DNA of 64,000 nt from Fremontodendron californicum. Taxonomy: Eukaryota; Streptophyta; Magnoliopsida; Malvales; Malvaceae. The notes beneath the pieces are model-generated. The model was not told the DNA's origin. It ran no database searches and saw only the letters and a list, made by a program, of their open reading frames with translations. Below, one piece after another: positions 26,739-38,499 of this stretch (positions are counted from its first letter, which is position 1; each line of letters begins with the position of its first letter). Made by a program: the position numbers and the translations under genes. The stretch is from assembly GCA_030761205.1 (NCBI GenBank), contig JAULJL010000015.1:10173501-10237500 (forward strand), given 5' to 3'.

Positions 26739-29260
26739 ATAGCTTCATCATCACTATTGAGGTTGCAAGAAAATCACATACTCTCGGTTATATTTAAAGA
26801 GGTAAGTAAATTGTTGTAATATTATTTGTATTACATTATCAATTTTTAGTAATTTTTTAATTATTATTATTTTGTAATTTTATAGTTTTATAATTTTATA
26901 ATTTTTAATGTTTTAATTATTATAGTTTTATCATTTTTTAATTACTATTGTTTTTTCATTTTATAGTTTTATAATTATTTATTTTTTATATTGTTTAATT
27001 TTTTATTATTATAGTTTTATAATTTTATAATTATTATTGTTTTTTCATTTTATAGTTTTATATAATTTTATTTTTTATTATTATAGTTTTATAATTTTAT
27101 AATTATTATTGTTTTTTCATTTTATAGTTATTTATTTTTTATATTATTTAATTATTTAATAATTATATAAATAATTTTAAATTTTTATATTATTATTGTT
27201 TTGTTATTTTAGAATTTTAGAATTTTTATAAAGTTTAATTTTTTAATTATTATAGTTTTATAATATATTAATTTTTATAATTATTTAATTTAATTTAATT
27301 AATTATCAACAGGATACTCGTCGCGTGTTACGTTCGAGAAAATTTACATTGGAGGACCCGCATCCATCTATTATCGACCACTTAAGAAGAGCCGGATTTT
27401 ATCACGCAACTCAAATTCGATGACTTTTTATACAACCCGACTTAATCAGTGCGTTGATCGAACGATGGAAACCCGAGACGCACACTTTTCATTTTCCATT
27501 TGGTGAATGCACGGTAACTCTAGAAGATGTTGCGCTTCAACTTGGACTTCCGGTCCATGGCGATGCAGTTACAGGCGGAAGCTTGCTAGATTGGAATGAA
27601 GAGTGTCAAAATCTATTGGGCTCGGTATCTCCAGATGAGTATGTATCTGGCTCAACGGTGAGACTAAATTGGTTGAAATCCTTTCAAAATCTTCCATTAC
27701 AAGCAACTGAGGAACAGATACAATATGCTGCTAGAGCATATATTTTATGATTGGAGGATTACTGATGCCTGACAAATCGAGCAATCGGGTACATTTAATG
27801 TATCTTTCATTACTACGTGATTTAGAGCATGCAGCAAATTATAGTTGGGGTTCTGCGTGTTTGACGATTTTGTATAGAGAATTGTGCTGGGCTACAGTTC
27901 CAAAAAGCCATGACATAGGTGGATGTTTAGTGCTTCTACAATCATGGGCTTGGTATCGGCTTCCATTTCTTGCTTTGCGCGTGGATGTTTCGGCTGTATA
28001 CCCACTTGCAAGCAGATAATAATCTTTACTATTTTATTAATTTTGTACGAACTTGTATTTTTATAGGTCTATTAAGATTTTATATGCATTTTAACAGGTG
28101 GAGTAGGAGTAGAGATTTTACCGAGACTCCGACCGACCTTGTAAGTATAAGATTGCGACTAGATCGAGTAGGATATGATAAGGTAAATATTTCGATTGTT
28201 AGATTCAAGTATTTTTGTATTTAATCCATATGAAACTAATAATTTGTAATAATTATTCGTAGTTTTTGTGGATGCCATATTCCTCAAGTGAAATTATGGC
28301 ATGTCTCCCATCGGATGCCTACAATAATTGTAATATATGAAAAGCAAACACAGCATTGATATGCTTTTCATATGTAGAGTGGCACCAAACTGACAGGGTG
28401 TTGCGACAATTTGGGATACAACAACCAATTCCTGCAGCCTCGGTGAACCTTGATAAGATTCACAAGATCGACATGCGTGGTCGTAATGAGGAATTCAGGC
28501 CTGCGAAGCATGAACATTGGATCCATTGGTGAAATATACGTTGTCAACGAATTCTAACAGGTTATCCGATTGTTGGTAATAATTTCAACTCATCTGATGA
28601 TTACATAGGATGGTATAAAAATGAAGGTCGGCCTTTTGTTTGTCCAACGTCGGTGTATGAGGATGTTAGGAGTATGCCATTTACCAGACGAACTTCAACT
28701 CCAGTCCCTTCTACACAGGATATGAAAGCTCCTAGACCTAGCCGACAACGTGGGCGGACGCGTCAACCGGCCTCATCGGAGTTCACAGCACCGAGGATGT
28801 CATTTAGTCATCCTGAACCTGAATGGGATCATGGAGTAACATCCAGTCATCTTTATTCCGTCAGTCACCCCGGATATGACGTTGATGAGTGTTACCGACC
28901 ATCACCGCCAATGGCGAGGTTAGATGACCAGCTCCCCATCCTAGTCCAAGTTCAATATATCTAACATCAATGTATCAGTTTGGAACCCCTGCGTCAGCAT
29001 TTGATGGTACATCATTTCTGGGTCCATCTAGTAGCCAGGTTCCCGTTATGGGTGAACTAGGTGTTGGCTCCTCCAACAGTGGGTTTCAAATTTTTGGTAT
29101 AGAAGAAATGACTGATGACATACAACCGAAACCAGTGGCGGTTACAGCAGGAGGTCGTGTTCGACCGAGAATATGTGCCACTGACGAGGTTGAACAACGG
29201 GTCCAACCACCATGCAATAGGAGAGCTCGACACTGTTGCTCTATACCACGCAATAATTAG
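26739..29260 (+). pseudogene. PMD (plant mobile domain) gene of element 2, multiply broken
   Basis: It is collinear with the PMD gene in element 1 but retains the region missing there. Exon 1 26739-26801 starts ATA where element 1 has ATG. Exon 2 from 27313 has an in-frame TGA at 27421 and a 4-bp deletion near 27747, and its splice donor reads AT instead of GT near 28016. Exon 3 is 28098-28182. Exon 4 from 28263 contains the PMD C-terminal block (VEWHQTDRVLRQFGIQQPIP) with stops at about 28338 and 28532 where Trp codons are expected. Later parts (28653-28964, 28970-29260) are Ser/Pro-rich and low in conservation. It is a pseudogene, but useful for the full gene layout. Confidence 0.8.
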
Positions 29261-29576
29261 AATAAATGTACTTTTATCAATATAACGAGAATAATGTATT
29301 TTAAATTTGTAATATATAAATTTATATGTTTTGCATTTCATGTTATTTATTTTAAATTTATTGGGAAATTAATTGTTATTTTTAATTTTTTTTATTCAAC
29401 ATATCTAACTAAAATGTTAATGTTGTTATTTAATTTATAAAAATGTAATAAAATATATTATTCAACATATTTTTATAAAATTTCTTAATTTTATATACAA
29501 TAAATAATCCAAATTACATAATAAGTAGAAAAAAAACTTGCATAACATTTTCCCTTAATGGCAAAATATGTAAATA

Positions 29577-30330
29577 TTACAGGTTATGAAAACATGTAAT
29601 TCCTTCATTGTTGATGCGAACTCTCCCCCAATGTGCCAGATTGATGCGGACATTTTCGACGGTTATGACCTTCATTTCTACATACTCCACAACATTTTGG
29701 TTGGCCTTTCTTCCTGAGGTCCATTTCATTACGAGTACGACTTGATTTTGGCTGACCATGTGGATTTCTCCGCATTTCTTGATTGGGACACACTTTTGGA
29801 CCATCATATTGAGGCCAATAACCTTCATTTCCAACTGCTTCGAATTCATGTCTATAAACATTCAATATAATTTTCAATCTATAGACATTGTCCACATATT
29901 GCATGCAATCTACATGGACATGTGCACAAGCAGCAACTACATGTGAACAAAGGAACTTTTGTGCTTGAAACTTTCCACAGTCACACCACATGTCACTAAG
30001 CTTGACTTTGTACTTCATTGCAGAAACACCCTCTTATGGATCAACTAACTCTTCAATTAGAAAAGATTGATTTGCTCACGTAAAATTACGAACAAAGTGG
30101 GAGTTAGCTTTCTTGCTATTTTCTTGCATAGTCTGTGTGACTGTTTCACAGTATATGTGCCCTCCCTCCATCATTGCAATTTGCTTGTTCCCCATCTTAA
30201 CAAAAAGCGCAACCAACCTATAATATGTTGATTACACTAAAGCAGTAATGGGAAGATGGTGCGTTCCCTTCAACATCGAATTGATAGATTCACTGAAAAA
30301 TAGCTGAAATCTACCCCTTACCCTAAATCA
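29577..30330 (-). pseudogene. MULE transposase C-terminal remnant with SWIM and CCHC zinc fingers
   Basis: The minus-strand reading (best in 30018-29605, 137 aa) gives MKYKVKLSDMWCDCGKFQ followed by FLCSHVVAACAHVHVD. This is the CxCxnCxH SWIM zinc finger typical at the C-terminus of Mutator-like transposases. It is followed by YRLKIILNVYRHEFEAVG and a CCHC knuckle, CCGVCRNEGHNRRKC. Upstream (to about 30330), across stops, typical pieces appear: FSESINSMLKG, LVALFVKMGNKQIAMMEGGH. The DDE catalytic region is absent. This is the main evidence that the PMD-carrying elements are MULEs. Confidence 0.8.
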
Positions 30331-30870
30331 TTAGTCTCATCCATTTCAGAAGGAATCCAATTCCAATATTTTCTGCAGCATTTGATTGATTGAAAAATAG
30401 CTGAAACCTATTCCTTACCCTAAATCATTAGTCCCATCCATTGCAGAAGGAATCCAATTCTAATATTTTCTGCAGCATTTGATTGACTGGAAAATAACTG
30501 AAACTTATCCCTAACCTTAAATCATTAGTCTCATCCATTGCAGAAGGAATCCAATTCCAATATTTTCTGCAGCATTTGATTGACTGGAAAATAGCTGAAA
30601 CCTATCCCTAACCCTAAATCATTAGTCCCATCTATTGCAGAAGGAATCCAATTCCAATATTTTCTGTAGCATTTTATTGACTGGAAAATAGCTGAAACCC
30701 TAACCCTAAATCTAGTCAATAGTCCCATCCATTGCATAAGGAATCCAATTATAATATTTTATGCATGATTTGATTCACTGAAAAATAGCTGAAACCCTAA
30801 CTCTAACCCTAAATCATTAGTCTCATCCATTGCAGAAGGAATCTAATTCCAATATTTTCTACAGCATAAA
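30295..30870. repeat. 97-bp satellite array, six copies
   Basis: The anchor aggaatccaatt recurs at 30351, 30448, 30545, 30642, 30739 and 30837, a steady 97-bp period. Each unit carries gcagcatttgattgactgg and one or two ccctaa motifs (ccctaaccctaaatcatt). The unit overlaps the upstream edge of the transposase remnant (aaaaatagctgaaa is in both), so it probably arose from that sequence by local amplification. Confidence 0.9.
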
Positions 30871-31423
30871 ATTAAAATAATAATAATAATTTAATTTTAT
30901 ATAAAATTCAAATAACAAATTAATTTAATTTTATATAAAATTCAAATAAGAAATTAATTTAATTTTTATATAAAATTTAAATAACAAATCAAATTTTAAT
31001 TTATATAAAATTTAAATAACAAATCAAATTTTAATTTATATAAAATTTAAATAAGAAATACATTTTTAAAAATAAAATTGTATTTTATATAAATTTTAAA
31101 TAAGAATTTTTTTTTATAATTTTAATAAGAAATAAAATTTTACTTTTTATAAAATTAAAAGAATAAATTTATTTTATTTTAGTTTATTTTTATTTTATTT
31201 TATTTTTTATAAAATAAAAATAAAAATAAAATTACATTTTTTATAAAATTAAACAATTAAATAAATTATAAAATTTTAATATATATTTAAAAAAATAAAA
31301 AAAAACCAAGATAATTTTTTTATTTAATTTGTAATTTTTAAAATTAAAATACAAATTTTAAAAATAAATTTACAGTTTTTTTTTTTAAATTTAGGTAAAA
31401 AGAATTTAAAAAAAATATATATA
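30871..31423. other. AT-rich subterminal DNA of Mutator-like element 2
   Basis: This segment is built of phrases such as aattttatataaaattcaaa repeated with variation. No coding or regulatory signal was seen. Confidence 0.5.
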
Positions 31424-31650
31424 CCACCAAGGGAATTCGCCACCCCACGGCAATTTCCCTTGGTGAAATTGAAATTTTTTTCAAAAAACACCAAGGGAAA
31501 TCGCCATGAGGGGTGGCGATTTCTTTTGGTTTTTTTGTATTTTTTTTTTAAATACACCAAGGAAAATCGCAATCCCCCATGGTGATTTTTCTTGGTGTTT
31601 TTTTGAAAATTTTACGTTGAAAAATCGTCATAGGAATGGTGATTTCCCTG
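31424..31650. repeat. Right palindrome array of Mutator-like element 2
   Basis: Four modules: about 31424-31466 (caccaagggaattcgcc...), 31490-31533, 31555-31600 and 31617-31650. They are inverted relative to the left array. Arms are the familiar caccaagg / ccttggtg with aaatcgcca cores. Confidence 0.8.
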
Positions 31651-31741
31651 CTAGTTTTAAAACAAGCGGATTTTGAGAATTAATTTGAAAACAACGGTAT
31701 TTTGGTAAATAATTTTTTTAGCTATATTCTGATAAAAAAAC

Positions 31742-33185
31742 TTGTTTATACCACCTATCTATCTCCGCTATATAAAATTTCTTCTTAGTTGGTGTTTTGT
31801 TAAGAAATTAATAAAAAAATAAATTATAATATAATAAGTAATATGTATTAATAAGATTATATCAATAATTTAATTTATTTAAATAAATAAATAAACCATC
31901 TTTGTTAACTTTTTTTCATTTAAAAATGTGTAGTAAAATAATTTTTTCTTTCTTAAATTTATTTGTGCTCATTTTTTTATCTATATTATTATAAAATCTT
32001 TGACTAAATTTTTATCACGAGATGACACCGGCTCAATTAAAAAAGTAGCACAAACTCATTTAAAAAAAAGTACATAAAAATTAAATATTGCACATGAATT
32101 AAAAAATAATTTAATAACATAAGATGTGGATAGTTTTTTATTTTTTATTTCCTTATAAGAAAGTTACTTTACACATTTTTTAAATTAAATTACATAAATA
32201 TCTTTAATTATATTTTATATTATATTTTTAATTTATTTTTTTGATATTTTTTCAATTAAATTAATATTCGACTAATTCGTGATATCAATTCAGTCAATGC
32301 TTTTAATAATAGTATAGATTATAAAATCAATACTATATATTAATAGATTCATATTAATAATTTAATTTTAAAAAAATATTTTTACATTTTAAAAATAATA
32401 TGTGTAGTATTTGAAGTGAAAGTATTTGAGAAATCAGTACTTGTAATTATTTCAAATGAAAGTACTTGTAAGTTGTAACCTCATAATTGTTAGGATAATA
32501 TCGTCCTTCTAGGCCAACAAGAAGGGCAAAATTATCCATTTAATTTTGTCTTAAAAGGGCATTATCTATTTATCTTGTTTTAACAGAAAAATAGGTAACT
32601 GGCTAAAAACGAAGACACGGTCTATTCCAAATTGTCCGATTTTCACTTCAGTTCCACGTGGGCCAACCCGGTCTAGATTATGTACGAACAAGGAGAAGAT
32701 TATGATGTAACAAGTGAGGGTCCATCAGAACCCCTTATGTTAAAAAAATGGACGGTGATGATGAGATCAAGAGTAAACCCAAAAAACTCACGAAAATCAA
32801 CGGTGTTTGATTCGGAAGGCGTTTGGCCTTGACTCGGAAGGGTGGGCATGGGTTGGCGCAGGTGCACGTCAGCCGTGTAGCATGTGGTGTATTTAGCCGT
32901 TCAGTTATTATTGTTTGCTGGAAATTGGAATTGCTAGACTTCAAATTGGAGAGGCGTGTATGGATCGGTTCATGTTGACAAAAATGGGCAAAGAAATCAA
33001 ATAAAAGAGCTTTGATCAAATTTGTCTGCTAGGTCCTAGTTTTTCTAGTATTAAATTAATAAAAAATATTTTATTCATATTATGAATTAAATTTTATAAT
33101 TTTGAATATAATACAAAACACGACACAAACACAACAAGCTTGATAAACATAAAAACAATGTAATAAACATGATACGATTAGTGAC
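31742..33185. other. Intergenic DNA with a possible Helitron 5' end at 32318
   Basis: The minus strand at 32318 reads A|TCTATACTATTATTAAAAGC, as at 8069. The following 50 bp also match (tgatatcacgaattagtcga against tgatgtcacgagttaatcga). The remaining DNA is AT-rich. A G-box core (cacgtg, about 32655) lies in a moderately GC-rich patch (32600-33020) where no gene could be found. Confidence 0.35.
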
Positions 33186-33480
33186 TAGACTTGCTCACAG
33201 ATCGGACAGCCCGTCCGGCCTGTATTAGGTCGAGTCTGGGTGAGTATTTTCATCATCCGAACTGGCCTGAATCACTGTTCATATAGTAAAAGAATATTAT
33301 TTTTTTAAAATTTAATTATAAAAATAGAAAAAAATAGATAATTTTTTTAAAAAAAATATCTTTTATATATGTGAACAGTGTATTCAGGCCAGCGGGCCGA
33401 CCCTGGCCTGCTTAGGGCCGAGCCTGGACAAAGAAGTTCAAAATTTTTTTGGGTCGCGGCCCTGCCCATGAGCAGGTCTA
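33186..33480. mobile_element. Short foldback element with GC-rich ends and TSD
   Basis: The left end tagacttgctcacagatcgg and the right end (other strand tagacctgctcatgggcagg) form an inverted repeat continuing inward (ggcctgaatcactgttcata against ggcctgaatacactgttcac). The AT-rich core is about 80 bp. The flank attagtgac (33177-33185) against actagtgac (33480-33488, one base shared with the element) is an 8 of 9 target duplication, the size made by Mutator-type transposases. Confidence 0.7.
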
Positions 33481-35724
33481 CTAGTGACGGATCTTGACAT
33501 TTAATTTTGAAGAGGCCAATTAATATTATACTTTATATTAAATTTGTTCATATATATACATATACACACAAATAATATATTAATAAAAAGTAACCAATCT
33601 CATAAAATTATAAAATAAAAATATTACTACGATAGCAGACTTTTAAAGATAGAAAGACTTTCAAATTAATAGTGAAAGGAAAAGACCATATACATTCATC
33701 TAATATTGTACTCATTTCAAACACATAGTATATAAGTTTTCAAAATTCTATTATAACTCATAAATTTTGTAATACTTTTCATTTAATCCCTAGATAAAAA
33801 GTGAGTGTGTGAAATAAATGTATAAGATGAGTACATGTAACACTATCTATAGTAAAATACTAATTACACAGTCTTTTAATGAATTATGAAAAAAAAAATT
33901 GACAATTTAAAATTGAAATAAAAAGTAAATAAACCAATAGTTAAAAAACATATTTTTCATCGACAAAAAAAATAAATATAATTTTAAAAGAATGAACTTG
34001 AAATTTTGAAATTACAAATTATGATTATCTTAATCTTTTATAAAGTGGTTTCTAATTTGATTTTTTTTAAACAAGATTGTATGACAATATGGTATAAAGA
34101 TTTAGAGTAGAATTAAAAGTGAAACATTATATGAAGAGGAGAAATTGTAATAGGTTAGAAAGAAAAGAAAACACACATATTTGGTATTTTGGTTGAAAAT
34201 TTAGAATTTTGTTAAAAATCAAAATTTTAATTTAGTTTTTGTTAAGTTCACATTATTGTAATTTAAAACTAATAATAAGTCGATTTTAAAATTTTGTAAG
34301 TAATAATTGATGGGTACAAAAATAAAAAATAGTAATATGATTTTAACTTTTTTTTTAATTATAATAATATATAAAATTTAAATTATGATATAAAAAATTA
34401 AATAAAATTAACTATTTTAATTTAAAGGAGTCAATTTAAATTTATTTAATATTAATATATATAATACTAAGAATTTTTTTTTTTTTAAAAAATAGGGGGC
34501 CAAGATCCCCTCTCGTTCCATGAGGAGCCGTCTCTGGATACGACACGTCTAAATATGATTAATATGACATATTTAATACACATATTATATTAATAATTAG
34601 AATTTTGGTATATTTAATAATTTATGTTGTTTTTATATTTACATAATTGACACACAAAAATACAAACACGATACCTATACATGGATTAACAGATCTAATA
34701 TTAGCTTTTTATAATATAACAACATTTCAATTAAATGTAAACATCAGAAATAAAATTTTAATGTATAAGAGTGATTTAAAAGAATGTCCTCAAAATTCCG
34801 AAAAAAATATGACAAAGCGAAGATACCTTTCATTATTGTATTGAAATAAAAAAATTCAAGTTAACTTGATCGAATCTTAGAAAAAATTACTTTCGATCCT
34901 TTCTCATATAACTCTTTGGTTAAAGTCTGTTTTCTTTTAAAAATAAAAGTAATAAGAAAGAGTTTTTTTTTTTTTTTTTATCAAATATAATTGATAAAAT
35001 TATGTATGTTTAAACAATCCTTTTTAGAGTTGAAATTTGGCAGTGAATTTCTTATATGGAATCAACTCACACGAGAATTGAATTTCTTAAACGCGTCGTG
35101 AGTCGTGAGTCGTGACCAATGAGAAATTCAAAAATTCTTCTTGCTTGTTTTATTACATTTCACATAATAAACTTTTTTTTTTTTCCCCTTTAATGAGAAA
35201 ATAAAAAGTTCCAGGAAAGTGCATGAGATAATTTTCCTTCGGTTCAGTTCCATCCTCCAAAACATTTGCGCTAATTTGACCTGATCTCTAATAGTAAGGA
35301 AAGCAAAGCAAAGACAAATCTCATTTCCAGTATTTTTCATGAATTGTGAATAGTTTCTTTTTACAGCAAAGCAAAACCTGCATCGCATTAAACAAACGTG
35401 AGCAAGAAGAACTTCAGCCTTCAGGGTATCTGCGTCTCCATTTGGTTCCTGTTTTTTATTCTGAATTGTAGTAGTACTGGGAGATTAATCTTCCTTTTTC
35501 CTGCTCAACTGTGTAACGTAAATACGTAATATATGTCTGCATCATCTATGGTGGCAAATTAAACTCTTGATGCTGGCTTACTCAGCGACACCCACAAAAT
35601 CTTCTCGCAAGAATTGTCATCCAATCTTTTGGGTTTCTGTTCAAATTCGCATTTTCAATTCTCTTAGAAAAAAATCCATCTACTGTTCCGAGTTCTATAT
35701 GCTTTTTCTTTGCTGCTTTTACAG
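33481..35724. other. Intergenic DNA, AT-rich repeats
   Basis: No gene is recognised. The piece starting gtgacggatcttgacattta (33484) and the piece ggggccaagatcccctctcg (about 34497) flank a 1-kb AT-rich block and look like parts of one unknown repeat. 34540-34680 repeats the acgacacg-type sequence also found near 15650. Confidence 0.35.
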
Positions 35725-35768
35725 TTTATAGGACAAGCTATAATCCACATGACCAAAGATGTTCTAAA
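35725..35768 (+). pseudogene. Ca2+-ATPase-like C-terminal exon, part 1 (split by copia element 1)
   Basis: After an acceptor-like ttttacag the frame reads FIGQAIIHMTKDVL and runs to the insertion point. Removing the 4.65-kb copia element and one copy of its ctaaa duplication puts this in frame with the segment at 40428, where the conserved motif follows. See part 2 for identity. Confidence 0.45.
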
Positions 35769-36050
35769 TGTTAGAATATAAGAGAAATATTGAGGAAGAG
35801 AATACAATTCAACTTTTTATTTCAATTTCCAAGTACAATAGGTATATATAGGTGACCACTTAACATCTAGTTACATGAACTTTATTAATAAACTATACAT
35901 GAACCATAATAAATTTTAGATACATCATGAACTTCATTAATAAGTCATACATGAATCACCAAATACAAAGCGCACACTTAATCTAGAAGAAGACACATGA
36001 ATCTAGACACTTAAAACATTCTAGATGGTTGCAAATTATTATTTTCAACA
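35769..36050 (-). repeat. 3' LTR of copia element 1
   Basis: This LTR (relative to minus-strand transcription) is bounded outside by ctaaa and inside by the polypurine tract complement ttcccctata. It matches 40141-40422 over its full length. Confidence 0.95.
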
Positions 36051-36575
36051 TTCCCCTATAATTTGCAATTTTCTTTTTCATTCCAAGACTATTACGCAAT
36101 CTTCGAAAAATTTCAAACTTGAGAGGCTTTGTAAAAATATCCGCAATTTGATCTTGAGTCTTTACATACTTGAGCTCCACTTCCTTTTTAGCAATGCAAT
36201 CTCTAATGAAATGATACCTTGTATCTATATGCTTGCTTCGATCATGGAACATTGGGTTCTTAGCAAGAGCTTGTGCGGACTTATTATCAATGCAAATCTT
36301 TGTAGCTTCGTCTTGAGGCAAGTGAAGTTCCTTCAACAACCTTTTAAGCCAAATAGCATGACAAGTGCAAGAAGTTGCCGCCATATATTCGGATTCACAA
36401 GTTGAAAGTGTAACGATGGATTGCTTCTTAGAACTCCATGTGATTGCACAATCTCCCATAAAAAATACAAAATCGGTGGTGCTCTTTCTATCATCAATAT
36501 CTCCCGCAAAATTACTATCACAAAATCCCACAAGCTTGAAATCATTAGATGATGAATAAAATAGCCCAAAATCAA
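35983..36575 (-). pseudogene. RNase H domain of copia element 1
   Basis: The readable part starts GFCDSNFAGDIDDRKSTTDF and includes the copia RNase H block LSTCESEYMAA and IDNKSAQALAKNPMFHDRSK, then HFIRDCIAKKEVELKYV and the end motif QIADIFTKPL. It is separated from the RT part by a frameshift near 36560-36600. Confidence 0.9.
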
Positions 36576-36584
36576 TAGTACCTC

Positions 36585-37420
36585 TTAGGTAACAAGAATT
36601 CTTTTAGCAATTTTCATGTGAGTGGACGTAGGAGCTTCCATGAAACGACTCACTACTCCAACCGCAAAAAGAATATCGGGCCTCGTACATGTCAAGTATC
36701 TCAAGCTTCCCACAAGACTTTTGAAAAGAGTAGGATCTTCCTTTTCTCCTTCATCAAACTTGACAATCTCACTCCATATTCCATGGGTGTGTTCACAGGA
36801 TTGCAATCAAACATTTTGAACTTCTTCAAAACTTCCTTTACATAGCTTTCTTGAGAAACAAAAATAGAATCTCCCATTTGCTTCACCTCTAGGCCCAAAT
36901 AATAAGACATGAGTCCAATATCAGTCATCTCGAACTCAAGTGACATAGCCTTCTTGAATTCTTCAAACAAGCTAGGATTGTTGCCAGTGAAGATAAGATC
37001 ATCCACATAAAGACAAACAAGCAAAATATCACCATTATCGTGCATTTTAACATAAAGAACATATTCATGAAGACAACGAACAAACCCGTTGTCTTGAAAG
37101 TACTTGTCAATGCGACTATTCCATGCTCTTGGTGCTTGTTTTAATCCATACAAAGCTTTCTTCAATCTCAACACCTTATCTTCATGGCCTTCAACCACGA
37201 ATCCCGATGGTTGTTCCATATAGACTTCCTTTTCAAGATAACCATTAAGGAAAGCCGACTTCACATCAAGTTGATAAATTCTCCACTTCATTTGAGCCGC
37301 TATGGCTATGAGCAAACGAATAGTCTCCATGTGAGCAACAGGTGCAAAAACCTCTTTATAATCAATTCCATGCTTTTGCTTGTAACCTTTAGCCACAAGC
37401 CTCGCCTTGTATCTCTGCAC
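36585..37420 (-). pseudogene. Reverse transcriptase domain of copia element 1
   Basis: Contains RLVAKGYKQKHGIDYKEVFA, then YQLDVKSAFLNGYLEKEVYM and the catalytic LVCLYVDDLIFTGN (YVDD). A C-terminal piece in another frame (36806-36585, LRYLTCTRPDILFAVGVVSR) shows a frameshift near 36720. A stop at about 37425 separates it from the integrase C-terminal part. The catalytic Asp pair is kept, but the frame is not. Confidence 0.9.
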
Positions 37421-37426
37421 ATCTCC

Positions 37427-38499
37427 TTAAGCATTCTTTTTTGCCTTGTACACCCATTTGACGCCAATAGCTTCATGACCCTTGGGAAGAGTTGATAACT
37501 CCCAAGTGTTATTCTTCTTAATGGCATTAATCTCTTCCTCTATGGCTTTTCTCCATCTTTTGTCTCTCATGGCCTCATCAAAGTTCATAGGCTCACTATC
37601 AGCAAAAAGACAAAACAAATCATTTATATCATAATTAGTAATCTCCTCAATTTCATCTAAAAGTTCATAGATACTCCTCACTTTTTTTGGCTTTTCACTT
37701 GAACTTTCTTGAGAAGAAGGTGATGCAACATCAGTTGGAGAAGAAAGTGGAGTTGTATCTTGTATAGGCACCATGGTTTCTTGGTCAAAATATAGAAAGA
37801 AATCATAGACTCCTTCTTGTGCCTCCCAATTCCACGTTGTTTCTTCATCAAACTCAACATCTCTACTCACCACAATCTTGCCATTGCTTGGGTTGTACAA
37901 CTTGTAGCCTTTTGAATTTGAATCATAGCCAATAAAGACATGCTTGACACTTCGATCATCAAGCTTGGATCTCTCTTGTTGCAGAACATGAGCATATGCA
38001 ATGCTTCCAAAGACTCGCAAATGATCAACATTAGGCTTTCTTCCACTCCATGTTTCTTGGGAATTTTGTCTTTGACACTCCTTGTTGGAGACCTGTTGGA
38101 CAAATAAACTGCACAAGAAATAGCTTCGGCCCAAAATTCCTTGGGCGTATTTTTGCCTTTCAACATACATCTAGCCATGTTAAGAATAGTTCTATTTTTC
38201 CTCTCTGCTACACCATTTTGTTGTGGTGATCTAGGTACCGTTAGTGGACGACGAATTTCATGTGATTCATAAAAATTGTTGAATTCTTTGGAAGTAAATT
38301 CGCCTCCTCTATCGGATCTCAAATATTTAATTTCATAGCCACTCTTTTTTTCTACAAGAGCTTTGAAATTTTTAAATGCAACAAATGCATCTGACTTTTG
38401 CTTTAGAAAATAAACCCAAGTCTTTCTACTATAATCATCAATAAAGAGCAAGAAGTATTTATTTTTACCGAATGAGGATGGATTGATTGGTCCACACAC
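37427..38499 (-). pseudogene. Integrase domain and linker of copia element 1
   Basis: The D,D(35)E core is visible: LLFIDDYSRKTWVYFLK, LRSDRGGEFTSKEF and PRSPQQNGVAERKNRT. A frame change near 38100 leads into GRKPNVDHLRVFGSIAYAH and the acidic/Ser-rich linker before the RT (PTDVASPSSQESSSEKPKK). The core motifs are intact; the frame is broken once. Confidence 0.9.

Larger units (their letters stand above)
26013..31741 (+). mobile_element. Mutator-like element 2 with PMD pseudogene and transposase remnant
   Basis: Both ends carry the same long inverted repeat: an outer T-rich or A-rich tip (gttttttt... / ...aaaaaaac), a conserved stretch around cgttgtttt and attaattctcaaa, then palindromic modules (26098-26330 left, 31424-31650 right). 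Inside are a PMD gene on the + strand (26739-29260) and a minus-strand remnant of a MULE-type transposase C-terminus (29577-30330), followed by a 97-bp satellite. No 9-bp target duplication was found at the proposed tips (gaaatgaat against ttgtttata), so tips may be off by some bases or the flanks changed. Confidence 0.7.

Noticed and set aside
28335..28373. Hairpin with 12-bp arms (atatgaaaagca / tgcttttcatat)
   Set aside because: Lies in PMD pseudogene exon 4, part of it coding in relatives (ICFSYVEWH), so pairing is likely coincidental.
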